Below, piece after piece: positions 53,441 through 63,849 of a DNA stretch of 64,000 nt (the first letter of the stretch is position 1; every line of letters begins with the position of its first letter). Position numbers and translations under genes: made by a program. Under the pieces are notes generated by a model that was not told the DNA's origin, ran no database searches, and saw only the letters and a list, made by a program, of their open reading frames with translations. The DNA is from Acholoe squamosa (Eukaryota > Annelida > Polychaeta > Phyllodocida > Polynoidae): NCBI GenBank assembly GCA_949317995.1, contig OX439037.1, positions 17,472,324-17,536,323 on the forward strand, written 5' to 3'.

Positions 53441-55327
53441 TTGGTTGACCCCCCTGTTGAGGATTGTGTTCTTGGCAATGTTATGCCAGATATTCCAGTT
53501 ATTGATGAATGTTGTCAAAAGCCACCAGTAGAGGTGGACTTGTTGAATTTTGCCAGCTCTGAAAATAATTTTGTGGAAAACCTTAGTATTACCGGTTTTG
53601 CCACAAGGAGTATTCCAAATGTTGGGGAGTTTTATCCCATTTTTGATGTAAAGTGCTCAGGTAATGTTAGTATAAACATTTACCAAAGTTGTGTTGATGG
53701 TACATGTTCTTGTCAACATTTTATTGGTGGCCACAAGGCCCAAATTTTGCCATGTAGATTGGCATGTTTCCTAAGACAGGAAGGTGTTATAAATTTACCC
53801 AAACGTGACTTAGATTTTTTGTGGTCGGGTTTTGTAGAAGGTTTCAAAATTGTTGATCCTGGTTGCGAAACAGAGTATGAATGCGTAAATTACAAGTCAA
53901 TTTTTCAGGGTAATTTTTATAATGAAATGTGTGAAATTGTTAGGGAAGAACTCCAGGATGGTTCCATTTTTGAAGTAACCTCCAAACCTAGATGCATACA
54001 TGCCCTTGGCGGTGTCCCCAAAAGTAACGGTAAATTAAGACCCATTACTGATTGTAGTATGCCCAGAAAAAGGAGTATTAATAATTTTATGGATTCAACT
54101 TTTAAACCTTTTTCATATAAATCCATAAATTCTGTCACGGCAATGTTGAACAAAAATGATTTTATGAGTGTTGTTGACTTGAAGTCCGCCTATAGGTCTA
54201 TCAGTGTCTATGGGGAACACCAAAAATTCCAGGGTTTTTCATGGGATATGGGCGATGGTAAGAAATATTATCAGAATAATCGCCTTACTTTTGGGCTCAG
54301 ATGCGCTCCCTACATATTCAACCAAATTTCTGATTTTCTGGCTAAGGTGGCAAATTTTTATGGAATTGATAGATTAGTCAACTATCTGGATGACTTCATC
54401 ATTATTGCCAACTCTGAAAGTGAGTGTCGCCGTCAGAGGGACCTTTTAATCGAAATTATGGAATATTTTGGTTTTAAGATTTCCAGAGATAAGGTTACTG
54501 TCCCGAACAGAATTTGTACCTTTTTAGGTATCACCATTGACTCCCATAAAATGGAATTAACATTGCCAAAGGAGAAAGTTGACAAGTTAGCCCGTGCTAT
54601 AGACAGTTGCATTTATAAGAAATTTGCCAGTAAAAAAACCTTACAGAGTATTGGTGGCCTGATGTCCTTTTGTTCCCAGGTGGTGAGGGGGGGCCGTGCT
54701 TTCAGTAGAAGGGTTTTTGACTTGATGGCAAAGGCTAAGGAAAGGGGTGTCATTAAATTAAATCCAGGTATCATAAAGGATTTTTTGTGGTGGAAGGATT
54801 TTTGTAAGATTTTTAATTGCAAAAATTTAATCTTGAATGATGTTTATAATAAACCAATGGTATCTGATGCGTCCATTCTGGGTTATGGAGCATGGTGTGG
54901 TACAGATTTCTTTTATGGATCTTGGAATAACGTTGACAACTCTAAATTGGGGATAGGTCACTGGGTTGCCCCTCCAAAGTATGACAATATTGATGTTCAT
55001 GAGCGTAATATTAATGTGTATGAACTATGGCCCGTTCTAGCTGGTTTAAAGAGGTGGGGTCATTTATTCAAGAACTGCCGTCTGAACGCTGTAACGGATA
55101 ACATGCAGGTGTTGGCAATGTTGAACACAGGCAGAAGTAAAAACCCACTCTGTATGGAGTGGCTGCGTGAGATCTTTTGGCAATGTTTTGTATATAACGT
55201 TGATATCTACTCAACCTATATAAAGTCCGCTGATAATACTCTAGCAGACCAATTGTCGAGATTGGACTATAAAAATGTCCTTGCCAAGTGTGAAAAAACT
55301 TTGTCTGAAAATAATATGTGTATCTAA
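53441..55327 (+). CDS. pol: DIRS reverse transcriptase-RNase H
   Basis: 628 residues, fully open. RT motifs: GGVPKSNGKLRPITD, a VDLKSAYRSI segment with the first catalytic Asp, TFGLRCAPYIF, and YLDD at 315-318. RNase H follows with SDASILGYGAW, HERNINVYELWPVL and the final ADxLSR (ADQLSRLD). The sequence type is DIRS/Ngaro rather than gypsy. The first codon used is TTG, so the true start may be an earlier Gag fusion or the internal ATG at 53483. The C-terminus overlaps the next frame by 10 bases. Catalytic residues are present, so it may be young. Confidence 0.9.
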   Translation: MVDPPVEDCVLGNVMPDIPVIDECCQKPPVEVDLLNFASSENNFVENLSITGFATRSIPNVGEFYPIFDVKCSGNVSINIYQSCVDGTCSCQHFIGGHKAQILPCRLACFLRQEGVINLPKRDLDFLWSGFVEGFKIVDPGCETEYECVNYKSIFQGNFYNEMCEIVREELQDGSIFEVTSKPRCIHALGGVPKSNGKLRPITDCSMPRKRSINNFMDSTFKPFSYKSINSVTAMLNKNDFMSVVDLKSAYRSISVYGEHQKFQGFSWDMGDGKKYYQNNRLTFGLRCAPYIFNQISDFLAKVANFYGIDRLVNYLDDFIIIANSESECRRQRDLLIEIMEYFGFKISRDKVTVPNRICTFLGITIDSHKMELTLPKEKVDKLARAIDSCIYKKFASKKTLQSIGGLMSFCSQVVRGGRAFSRRVFDLMAKAKERGVIKLNPGIIKDFLWWKDFCKIFNCKNLILNDVYNKPMVSDASILGYGAWCGTDFFYGSWNNVDNSKLGIGHWVAPPKYDNIDVHERNINVYELWPVLAGLKRWGHLFKNCRLNAVTDNMQVLAMLNTGRSKNPLCMEWLREIFWQCFVYNVDIYSTYIKSADNTLADQLSRLDYKNVLAKCEKTLSENNMCI

Positions 55328-56286
55328 TAAAAAATTTTTCAGATCCCAGATTGAGGTCCCTGTTAAGAAAGCAGGAGGAATTTGTGAAGTCGGGTGTTGC
55401 CATGACAACCATGAAAACCAGAAAGCAACAATTTAAGAGGTACAGCAAATTTTGTAGGAAATTCTCCCTAAAAACTTATCCATGTTTGCCATCTCAGGCC
55501 TCATTGTACGCCACTTATCTGGCGGATAAGATGAAACCAGTCTCCATCAGAAATTATATTTCGGCTGTATGGTTTTTTCAGAAGTTGCATGGTCATCCTG
55601 ACTACAGTAGTAGTTTTATCCTGAAAAAGACTCTAGATGGTATTGAGCGGTGTCAAAGTTTAACCAGGAATGTTAAATACCCACTTACCACTGTTGACAT
55701 GCTAAAAATTTTGTCAACCCTGAATATGACTCTAGTATTGGATAGGGTTTTCTGGTGTGCCATTCTGGTGTTGTTCAGGGGAGTTTTGAGGTGTTGCCAT
55801 GTAGTGGACTCTATACATTCACTAAGGGTGAAGGATGTTGTATTAACTAATGATTATGTAAAACTTCACATTAGGACATCGAAGACAGACCAGTTTGGCC
55901 ACAACCCTTATGATATATACCTGATACTCGATCAATCATCTCCATTTTGCCCATCAAAAATTTTGGCAGAGTTGATACAGACTGCTAATGGCAATGTTAA
56001 TCGGAAGCTGTTCAGTTTTCCTTCCGGTGGCAGGTACAAATGCTTGACATATTCATATGTGAATACGCGGTTGAAATTTTTGTCTGTCAAAATTGGCTTA
56101 GTAGATGAGAATGTTAGTACCCACTCATTACGCCATGGTGGGGCTACCTTCCTAAAGTCAATTGGTTTTTCAGTAGAGGACATAATGAAACGTTCTAACT
56201 GGAAATCCAGATGTGTGTATAAATATTTGCATTATTCAAGTGGTGATTTGTTGAAACTTGATGTATTACCTTCTGTTAATATATAA
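55318..56286 (+). CDS. DIRS tyrosine recombinase
   Basis: 322 residues. Integrates the circular DNA copy by strand exchange in place of a DDE integrase. N-terminal SAM-like domain (TRKQQFKRYSKFC, PSQASLYATYLADK), then the catalytic domain with Arg in FRGVLRCCHV, the H-x-x-R box HSLRHGG (His269, Arg272) and Tyr near 303 in VYKYLHY. The frame begins with GTG in a 10-base overlap with the RT frame, and TTTTTCAG (55332-55341) could be a splice acceptor, so expression may need splicing or recoding. Intact by eye. Confidence 0.9.
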   Translation: MYLIKNFSDPRLRSLLRKQEEFVKSGVAMTTMKTRKQQFKRYSKFCRKFSLKTYPCLPSQASLYATYLADKMKPVSIRNYISAVWFFQKLHGHPDYSSSFILKKTLDGIERCQSLTRNVKYPLTTVDMLKILSTLNMTLVLDRVFWCAILVLFRGVLRCCHVVDSIHSLRVKDVVLTNDYVKLHIRTSKTDQFGHNPYDIYLILDQSSPFCPSKILAELIQTANGNVNRKLFSFPSGGRYKCLTYSYVNTRLKFLSVKIGLVDENVSTHSLRHGGATFLKSIGFSVEDIMKRSNWKSRCVYKYLHYSSGDLLKLDVLPSVNI

Positions 56287-56330
56287 TAATTGTTACTCCG
56301 TGATGTTCCATGTGTTTGCCGGGTGGTTGG

Positions 56331-56652
56331 CCATTTTGTGTATCCAGATCAATTCCACCAAACACATGTCTCTGTTTAATTATTATTATCTTATCCGGTA
56401 ATCCATTCAATACCATTATCACTTGTTAATATTATACCGGTAATACTTGTAAGTCATCCCAGTATCAATTATCATGTTAGTATACCGGTTTCTCCCTAGT
56501 AGTCCATCTTGTTATTTATTAGTGTTAATATACCGGTAATACTTTAGAGTCATCCTAGTATTATCCTTATCCCAATATACCGGTTACTACCTTCTAACAT
56601 AATTTCTACTGGTAGTGGTTAACCGGTATATGTACTCGCCCCTAGTTAACTT
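56331..56652 (+). repeat. DIRS direct repeat B1
   Basis: Starts CCATTTTGTGTATCCAGATC and ends CCCCTAGTTAACTTAT. Repeated almost exactly at 56994-57316. It contains many TACCGGTAAT/ACCGGT units spaced 30-60 bases apart. Confidence 0.85.
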
Positions 56653-56993
56653 ATGGGACTATATACACTAGTGTATATGCATATAATTAACAACGGCGAG
56701 TGGTCCGCCCTCTCCGGTACTACTTGTTGCGCGCAACAATACAACGCTCCATCTGGTATCCATGTCAAAGATACCCCCCCCTATATAACGGCGGTCCTGC
56801 CATTCAATCGCCAGTCGGGCTCGAGTCTCCATACGGTGCACAACACCCCTGTGCTGGGGGTTGGCACAAAAATTTTAATTTTTAATTTTAATAATCTTCT
56901 TCCATTTATTGTTAGTTTTTTCAGATTTTTAGTCTAGGTGCTGACTGTAACCTAGGGTTCACTTTTTATTGACTGATACTGCTTTGAATAAAG

Positions 56994-57316
56994 CCATTTT
57001 GTGTATCCAGATCAATTCCACCAAACACATGTCTCTGTTTAATTATTATTATCTTATCCGGTAATCCATTCAATACCATTATCACTTGTTAATATTATAC
57101 CGGTAATACTTGTAAGTCATCCCAGTATCAATTATCATGTTAGTATACCGGTTTCTCCCTAGTAGTCCATCTTGTTATTTATTAGTGTTAATATACCGGT
57201 AATACTTTAGAGTCATCCTAGTATTATCCTTATCCCAATATACCGGTTACTACCTTCTAACATAATTTCTACCGGTAGTGGTTAACCGGTATATGTACTC
57301 GCCCCTAGTTAACTTA
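56994..57316 (+). repeat. DIRS direct repeat B2
   Basis: Second copy of the 323-bp repeat, closing the element. An AATAAAG just upstream (56987-56993) may be the polyadenylation signal. Confidence 0.85.
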
Positions 57317-57339
57317 TATAAGAGATCTATACTGAACAT

Positions 57340-57753
57340 GTCCGAGATCACATGTTGAGAAACTTAGATCTTATCAAGGAAGGGAACAAATTAATGAAAT
57401 GTACGGGCTCAGACCAGAAGTTCTAGAACTGCCTGAGGTCGAGCCAGTAATAGACACTACGGTCTTCAAGAAAAACCATAGTGGGAATATAGTAAAATGA
57501 ATAAGATCACGGAATAATAAACAAATACCAAAGAAGAGGGGGAGGCCTAAGAAGAACTTAATCAAAATATGTGAATCAAATGATAATAAGAAAAGAAATG
57601 TCTTGGCAGAAGTTGGAAAGGCTAAGAATGTGGAACGGTTGGAGACTAGGGCAACTTTTGAAAAGAAACCCAAGCCACCCAGTGCTAAAATTAGACCCGT
57701 AAGAGAGGGTGTTCGGCGGAGCGCAAGGATTGCACAGAGAAGCAGTGTAACCT
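57340..57753 (+). pseudogene. Gypsy C pol C-terminus
   Basis: Resumes with HVEKLRSYQGREQINEMYG, parallel to NVARLRPWRGRDTSTEMYG of gypsy A. An AT-hook-like KKRGRPKK and the terminal RRSARIAQRS (RRSPRLLQ in gypsy A) follow. It has one stop near 57500. This shows the DIRS element is inserted in pol. Confidence 0.75.
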
Positions 57754-58490
57754 GAAATAGAATATATACCCTCTTATGAAGGACTACTAAGTATTGCATT
57801 CTGAAACACAACAATGTATTGTACAGTACCTTGTCATTTGTATGTTCATGTGGTTGTCTGTTATGAATGTGACGGTGACCTAACAAAGTCAGAACGACAG
57901 AATCACTCAAACTCCCTTGTTGTATTCTTAGATGTTCCAGTGGGTAGCAGACAGAAAATTCTGACAGGTCAAGGAGTGGGTCGCGCAAGCAACACTCTGA
58001 ATAAAGCTCAGAAAAATTATTGTACCACTGAGAGAGTATTACTGGCTGTGGTGGTATATACTAAGAAGTTTAAACATTTTATTAAGATCGCATTTTATTA
58101 AGATCAGATTTCACACTCAGAACTTACCACTCATCACTCCAATGGCTTCTTAATTTTAAAGATGTGGAGGGTATGATAGAACGGTGGTTGGCACATTTAT
58201 CAGAATTCGGGTTGGAGAACAGCCAAATCTTTGGAAATGTGCTCGCGAGAATGTCAGGATTGTGGAGCTTATAATGCAGTAATGGCTACTGTATGTAGCT
58301 ACTGTGTGTTTGCCGGAGCGCAAGGATTGCACAGAGAAGCAGTGTAACCTGAAATAGAACATATACCCTCTTATGAAAGACTACTTAGTATTGCATTCTG
58401 AAACACAACAATGTATTGTACAGTACCTTGTCATTTGTATGTTCATGTGGTTCCAGTAGGTAGCAGACAGAAAATTCTGACAGGTCAGCA
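57720..58490 (+). repeat. Local duplication with misplaced RNase H piece
   Basis: About 57716-57855 and 58314-58454 are near-identical (GCGCAAGGATTGCACAGAGA through TTGTATGTTCATGTGGTT). Following segments (57938-57970 and 58454-58487) also match. Between them lies an RNase H fragment (57960-58230) with NYCTTERVLLAVVVYTKKF, close to gypsy A, out of its normal place upstream of integrase. Confidence 0.7.
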
Positions 58491-58954
58491 TGAGGCTACC
58501 TATAGTTATTGCCATATACTCATGATGAATCCATGTTATGTCGACTTAAGAGACTATGGAGGAGTCTTCTGTTTGGGTAATCCAAGCACACGGCGACTGA
58601 CCTAATTGCTGGAATGAGGTCAGGTCACCGAGTAAGTAACCTTTAACCCAAAGAGGGTGATCTCACATGAAAAGGTGCCAACGTGCTCACACTGTCAGCG
58701 AGATTTAAGTTATTTTGGATAAGGAAAAAAGTTAAGAAAGGTTCGTTGCACGGTAAAGGGAGACACCAAAGAGCTGTAGGGATCCATGGAAGAGGAGTTT
58801 GTGAGGTCAAACATGGCTGAGCAAATTGTCATATGTTGGACTATTGGGGGAGGTAAAGAACATGAATCTGAGCCCTCTACGAAGCTAAGAGAGGGACCTA
58901 TTTGGAACCCAAGACTTACTAGATTTTCAGAAAGTATATTCGTAAGGAGCTTTA

Positions 58955-59251
58955 TTGTCTCAGTCAGACCAGGATATAGTGCCTCCCCCATCCTTACCTA
59001 AATCAGAATCTATGCTTAAGAAATTCAGTTTTGAATGTTCAGCCCCTCTGATAGACCCTATTGAAGAACGTGGTGCCTGTGATATCAGCACAGGCACCAG
59101 CGGTTGGTTAAATGGTGACACAGTCTATGTGGAACATACCTACATTTTGAATCCTATTTCAAAACAGACTACGGCGATACCCGACCATTGGAAAATGATG
59201 TTGAAAGAGGAACTACCATCAGATATAGATGTACCACCTGGCTGGTATTGA
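58955..59251 (+). pseudogene. Gypsy C ORF3 remnant
   Basis: A 98-residue frame whose end (TVYVEHTYILNP, AIPDHWKMML, DVPPGWYWNF-like continuation) aligns by eye with the N-terminal ORF3 domain of gypsy B (GIVYTTWGTYIPMHP, TIPDDFKALV, MPVSWLRNY) and more weakly with gypsy A. A further open segment near 59560-59740 may continue it. It is downstream of pol C-terminus, as expected. Confidence 0.45.
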
Positions 59252-59319
59252 AATTTTATGGACTTCATTACCGGATTCACCTATAACAAGGACTTTCAGG
59301 ATACAGCCATATACGTTAA

Positions 59320-59530
59320 CCCTTTCGTGCCCAGAATTATTTTGAGGAAGCTGATTTATTTATCAAATTTTATGTAGTAGAGGCTATTATCTATTTCATG
59401 TCCACATTAAAGTACTGATTCAAATGGTAACAAATAGGGCAGTTAATAAGTTTTCAGAAAATGTAATATGAAGCATATGTTAGAGTATTAGATGAGTCAA
59501 TGAGTCTATTAATGCTATCTGAATAAAGGC
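59320..59530 (+). mobile_element. piggyBac-like MITE, one end
   Basis: Begins CCCTTTCGTGCCCAGAATTA after TTAA (59316-59319). The internal sequence (TTTTCAGAAAATGTAATATG) matches the copy at 24612. The other end is not visible. Confidence 0.6.
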
Positions 59531-60260
59531 TGAGATTCCTCCATCTGTTCAGGAATAGAAACCGCTAGAAAGCAGGATTTAGTAAGACAGTTGATAGAAG
59601 GCATGGTTACGGATCTTGGAGAGTATGGACAATGGTCGACACATGTCTACATACGGCCAAAACTGACCAATGGATTTACGTTGTCAGGTCGACACCAGGA
59701 TGACCCATGGACATTTCCTTTGGATGAACATTTACCATGAACATTTACCTTCTAGTTTGCAGTAGTCATATTATACTATATGATGGGAGGACTTATAAAA
59801 CTCAGGTTTGACACGCCTTGATGGCGTTGTAATATTAGCACGTGTACAACATTCTACCATGTTGGTAGTATGTTTTATTTAATATTGTCTGTCTGGAGAT
59901 TGTTAAGTCCAGATCATGGTTACATATCAAAGATATGATCGTTTTTTTACATATACAGTCAGATCAAATTACTTGTGTATAAACTGACAACTTTGACAGT
60001 CAAGTAAGGTTTTTATTCAAAGTGATTGTGCAGATTCTGGGTTACTTGTCTTGCATTTTACTCGATAGCTGATGAATAAGCTTCAGTGTAAAATTACAGT
60101 GTGGTGAGTCTCACAACAATATATAAAGAGTTAATACTGGTATTATTAATATCCAGGCAGCCTGCAAGACAGCTGTATGCCCCTTGCTGTTGTGTGTAAA
60201 TACTATAAAAATGGTTCTGCCTTATTGTATATCACCATGTAATAGTCTTGGTGGGAGTAG
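59531..60260. other. Gypsy C 3' region
   Basis: Degenerate element sequence with no clear gene, ending in the purine-rich TTGGTGGGAGTAG just before the LTR. Confidence 0.4.
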
Positions 60261-60753
60261 TGTAGGGGCATGGTTTACAAACTAGTCAAATGTCTTGTAG
60301 GCTGACCGGCGTTCTGAGCGATGGTTGGCTCGAGTAGGTGATGGTTACGCTTTTTAAGAGGTGGCAGCACCTCTCTCCTAGCTTCCACACCACTACATGT
60401 TGCCACCCCACTTGCAACCTATAAAGGCGCGGCCCAGACCATCGGTGGGGGAATCTAATTCCGCTTGTCTGATACACTCAGACCTCACTCTGGTACCTGT
60501 TAAACTTACTCTTGGTAACCCATGCGTCTGAACCCACCCTTCGGAAACACCTTAGCTTTACCTGTGACAGGAAACCTGACTACCCAGTCAACAACAAAAA
60601 CATTATTTAACGTCAAAAGAGAGAAAGAGCCATAGGGAAACGTTCTGAAAGGTTTTTTTGTTGACTGGGTATTTAATGCCTCTGAACCATAGATACTGTG
60701 TTCGTCTTTATTTCTAGTCGAAACTAAAACCTTCAGGAATACGAACTATTACA
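60261..60753 (+). repeat. Gypsy C 3' LTR, interrupted by a small MITE
   Basis: Starts TGTAGGGGCATGG (TGTAGGGGTATGG in gypsy A) and ends GAACTATTACA (GAACTGTTACA in gypsy B). It shares GGTGGCAGCACCT with gypsy A and has a TATA-like CCTATAAAGG at about 60418. Without the MITE it is about 400 bp. Confidence 0.65.
60581..60671. mobile_element. 91-bp MITE with 20-bp inverted repeats
   Basis: TACCCAGTCAACAACAAAAA at the left and the inverted TTTTTTTGTTGACTGGGTA at the right, inside the gypsy C LTR. An AACGTC/AACGTT phrase inside links it to the AACGTT-rich repeats at 16022 and 17193. Confidence 0.75.
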
Positions 60754-62690
60754 ATTTTATGTAGGTCACCTTTCTGAGGTCTCGCCAAATGTCAGTTATA
60801 AAGTTGATCTTACTTAAGTTTTATCCTTGAATAGAGAAACCCTGGTTACCATGGCAACTAGGTCATTTCTGCTGTAGTGTGATGTTTATCTGACTAATGA
60901 CTACCTGATGGCCTCAGGGAGGGGAAGCTTTCACTCTACTTCATAAGGACAAAGGACTCCACCTCACAGATAGTTCTGTACATAATTCTACAAAAAGCTC
61001 TATAGACAATATTTTAGGAATGATGTGCAATGATCTTTCATCTGACCATGGAAACATCATATAGATGGTATATGGGCTAGTGTCAGGAAAAAAAACGATG
61101 AATGCCAGAAAACCATGGTTTTGACCTTTATGCAGCCATAGAATAAAATATGCCTATCCTATCTATTTACATCAGTTTGGGTGGATGTTGGTTGAAATCT
61201 TTTGCCATGGTCAGTTAAGTGTAGAAATTTACTCTTTGAGGTGTCTGTGGGGTGGGGCCCCTTTTTTTTCTTTTAGAAAATTGCCCCTTTGGTAGGGGCG
61301 GTTTTACTAAAAATAGAAACTTAACAAACAAATTTATTTTATTTTTTTATTTTGATAAATAATATTTACACTTTATTATTTACAAGTTGCTAAATACAAG
61401 TTCACACTCTCTACATAATATAGACAAATATCAGAGAGGAACATGACAGAACCCGCACATTGAGATGTACACATTTAACATGTAATACTGGGAGTAATCC
61501 ATTTGGATTACACCTAGTGCTAACACCAACTTGAAATCAACTATGAAATATGCGCATATGGTCAATAGGCACGGCTCGTCTTTTGCCTTCTGTGTTCAAT
61601 AAATCACTCAAAATGGTATATGTATGTGTTATTAGAATTTATTCTGATAGCCCTGGCATAGCGCTACATAGGGAATCCTAGTTTTGTATATATCTGAAGC
61701 ATATTTTGGGATAGAGGGACCTGAAGCTACCCCAAAGTACTCGTTTTTAGCGAAAAAATCAAAAAATCCACATTTACAGGTGAATAAAAAAAATACTAGT
61801 AAGAGGGCAGAAAATAATATATGTGCAGGTGTGTTCATAATTATCAAAAGAATTATCTAAACACCTTTTGTGCATGTATAGACTTTTTTTTTCTTTCTGT
61901 AAGCAAAAGTAGAGCATAGATGTGTTCAGCCAAGGCAAAAGGTTCCCCCAAGGGGAAAGGTCACTTTCTAAATTCATGTCATGAGCTTTTCAATGATGTA
62001 TTACATAAGAAAACATCTCAGCTATTTTTTGAGTTATGGCTCTATGAATTCGGATGGTCGGTGACCTATTGATATCTCAAATCAGCTCTAACTTGCATAT
62101 TTCCCGAAATATCTCAAGATAAGTATAAGTATGCATAATTATGCAAATGAGGAAAATTATCATATTCTGTCAATTCATTTTCTCATAAAATTTGACCTTC
62201 AAATAGGATTTTTACCATTTTTTAAATACATTCATCCATGTGAGTGGGACTATCAATGGGCCTTTTTTATTCCTCTATTTTGAGTGGAAATCTTGTTTCC
62301 ATGGCAACACATATTGACAAATGCACTGATTTATGCTCTGAAATGCCCCAAAAACATTCAATTTACATTCCAAATTTGGAAGGTTTGGACCATAATTGGA
62401 AATTTCCCTCTAGGACCATTGAAATCCTCATGAAAAACCAGTATAATACAATTTTTGGTCTAGTTTCCCCTTTTTAAGCCTTAGTGGTGTTCCCCTAGTG
62501 GCCAGAATTGGTACTAATCCCCCTTGGACAGTCCTTTTAGCTTGCTGGCTCACATCTGACTATCTAGGTTATGCATATTCTCTGGTTACTTATACCTGTA
62601 TATATGAAAAATAAAATTAGAGTGTCGGTGCTGCATAGAGCAGTGCAGATGGATGGATGTGTGTTGGGGTAGTTTCAGCCAGCAGCAGTG
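60754..62690. other. Non-coding
   Basis: No supported gene on either strand. AT-rich, with poly-T runs near 61265 and 61880 and one AATAAA near 62610. Confidence 0.4.
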
Positions 62691-63190
62691 GGGCGAACCG
62701 TCTCACGCCCTGAATTTATGTATATTCATGCACAGTTGTTTTTATATTTAACTGTCCTTATTATGATGACAAAGCACCTATATATGAAAGGTATTAGAGA
62801 CATGAAGGGCATTTTCCTACTAGCTACATAGCAAAAGCATGTTATAAAAGGTATGGGTCAAGCGAAATTTGCAAGTTATGGCCGTAACTCGCTGTACAGA
62901 CATGTTTACAAACATTACGCTCGGTAGACTTGGTTAAGTTCCTAAGGTTATTCCAATGTAAAAACAGGTTTGTCAGTGTCGGACGTGAGACGATTTGCCC
63001 TGTTCTGCTGTAGAACCAAGAAAACTTTAAGTGCACCCTCTCTGGTGGCGTTCCTGTATGTACTTCGATGTCAAATCAATGCTGTAGTGCGTTAGTGTCA
63101 GGCGTGAGACGATTCTCCCAACAAGGTCATGTCTCCCTATTATAAATCACAGCAGGGGTATGTCATGGTAGGGAGTGAGACGATTCACCC
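62691..63190 (+). promoter_or_regulatory. Four copies of a GTGAGACGATTnnCCC motif
   Basis: Inverted copy at 62691-62713 (GGGCGAACCGTCTCACGCCC); direct copies at 62976-63000, 63095-63120 and 63171-63190. The core is GTGAGACGATT followed by two variable bases and CCC. They lie within 550 bases upstream of the ATG at 63237, so a regulatory role is possible. Confidence 0.45.
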
Positions 63191-63236
63191 ATTTCTGATA
63201 TATAATTCAAACTGCAAATTTCCTTTCCTCTTGTAG

Positions 63237-63796
63237 ATGCCATACAAGGATCCAAAGTCTCCCCCCGCTAGGCCAAACGCCATAAAGAGATCTAAAAAGT
63301 GTTATATTGCAAAGAAACACACCGAGGAGAAGAAGACAGCAAAGAAGAAGTCAGATGAAGTAAGTTTATCATTAATTATATCATTAGTATCATCATTAAT
63401 TATCATTATTATTATTCAGATCTCCAAGAACTATGACGTGCCTCCAAGTGCAAGTACAAAGCAAAAAAGAAAGATAAAGACAACAAAGGTTGGTATATAC
63501 ATACCCATACAATAGTCTCAGTCCTGTTCCAACGACCTCTTGGATTAGCATATCTTTATTATAATGATAATAATAGTCATGATGATGATGATGATGATGA
63601 TGATAAGCATTCATTCCCGGACCAAATCCTCTACCCATGTTATACATGTTATAGCAGCTCCGGATGTAGCTGTTGAGGAACATGTTATAGCAGCTCCGGA
63701 TGTAGCTGTTGAGGAATATGTTATAGCAACTCCAGATGTAGCTGTTGAGGAACATGTTGAACAACCACCACAAGCTTCGCCATCCCCCCTGACCAG
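63237..63796 (+). CDS. First exons of a lysine-rich gene, partial
   Basis: Exon 1 (63237-63359) starts ATG CCA TAC AAG and encodes a highly basic 41 residues (MPYKDPKSPP, then Lys-rich), donor GTAAGT. Exon 2 (63420-63488) starts after TTATTCAG, encodes ISKNYDVPPSAS and more basic residues, and has a GTTGGT donor. A third open segment (about 63646-63796) contains three 12-residue repeats of AAPDVAVEEHVI, then QPPQASPSPL, and ends CCAG before GTTAGG. The gene continues beyond the window. I do not recognise it. Basic N-terminus plus acidic repeats suggests a nuclear or chromatin-type protein, but that is a guess. Confidence 0.45.
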
Positions 63797-63849
63797 GTTA
63801 GGTCAATCCATGAATTTTTGCAGCTCTGTGATATTTTGCAGTACCTGTG

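Larger units (their letters stand above)
52937..57316 (+). mobile_element. DIRS/Ngaro-type tyrosine-recombinase retrotransposon
   Basis: Contains a gag remnant, an RT/RNase H ORF, a tyrosine-recombinase ORF, and at the 3' end a direct repeat pair (56331-56652 and 56994-57316, about 323 bp, nearly identical) flanking a 340-bp segment. This is the B1-A2-B2 arrangement of split direct repeats. The matching A1 at the left end is not seen, so the element is 5'-truncated or incomplete. It sits inside gypsy C pol, whose coding sequence resumes near 57340. Confidence 0.8.
51965..60753 (+). mobile_element. Gypsy C: truncated, rearranged Ty3/gypsy element
   Basis: From left to right: integrase (51990-52936), interrupted by a DIRS/Ngaro element (52937-57316); pol C-terminus (57340-57753); a misplaced RNase H piece and local duplication (57720-58490); an ORF3 remnant (58955-59251); a piggyBac-like MITE (59320 onward); and a 3' LTR (60261-60753). 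Same lineage as gypsy A and B but a distinct copy. gag, protease and RT are missing. Confidence 0.75.

Noticed and set aside
55932..56183. Minus-strand frames within DIRS and gypsy ORFs
   Set aside because: Antisense shadows of well-supported genes.
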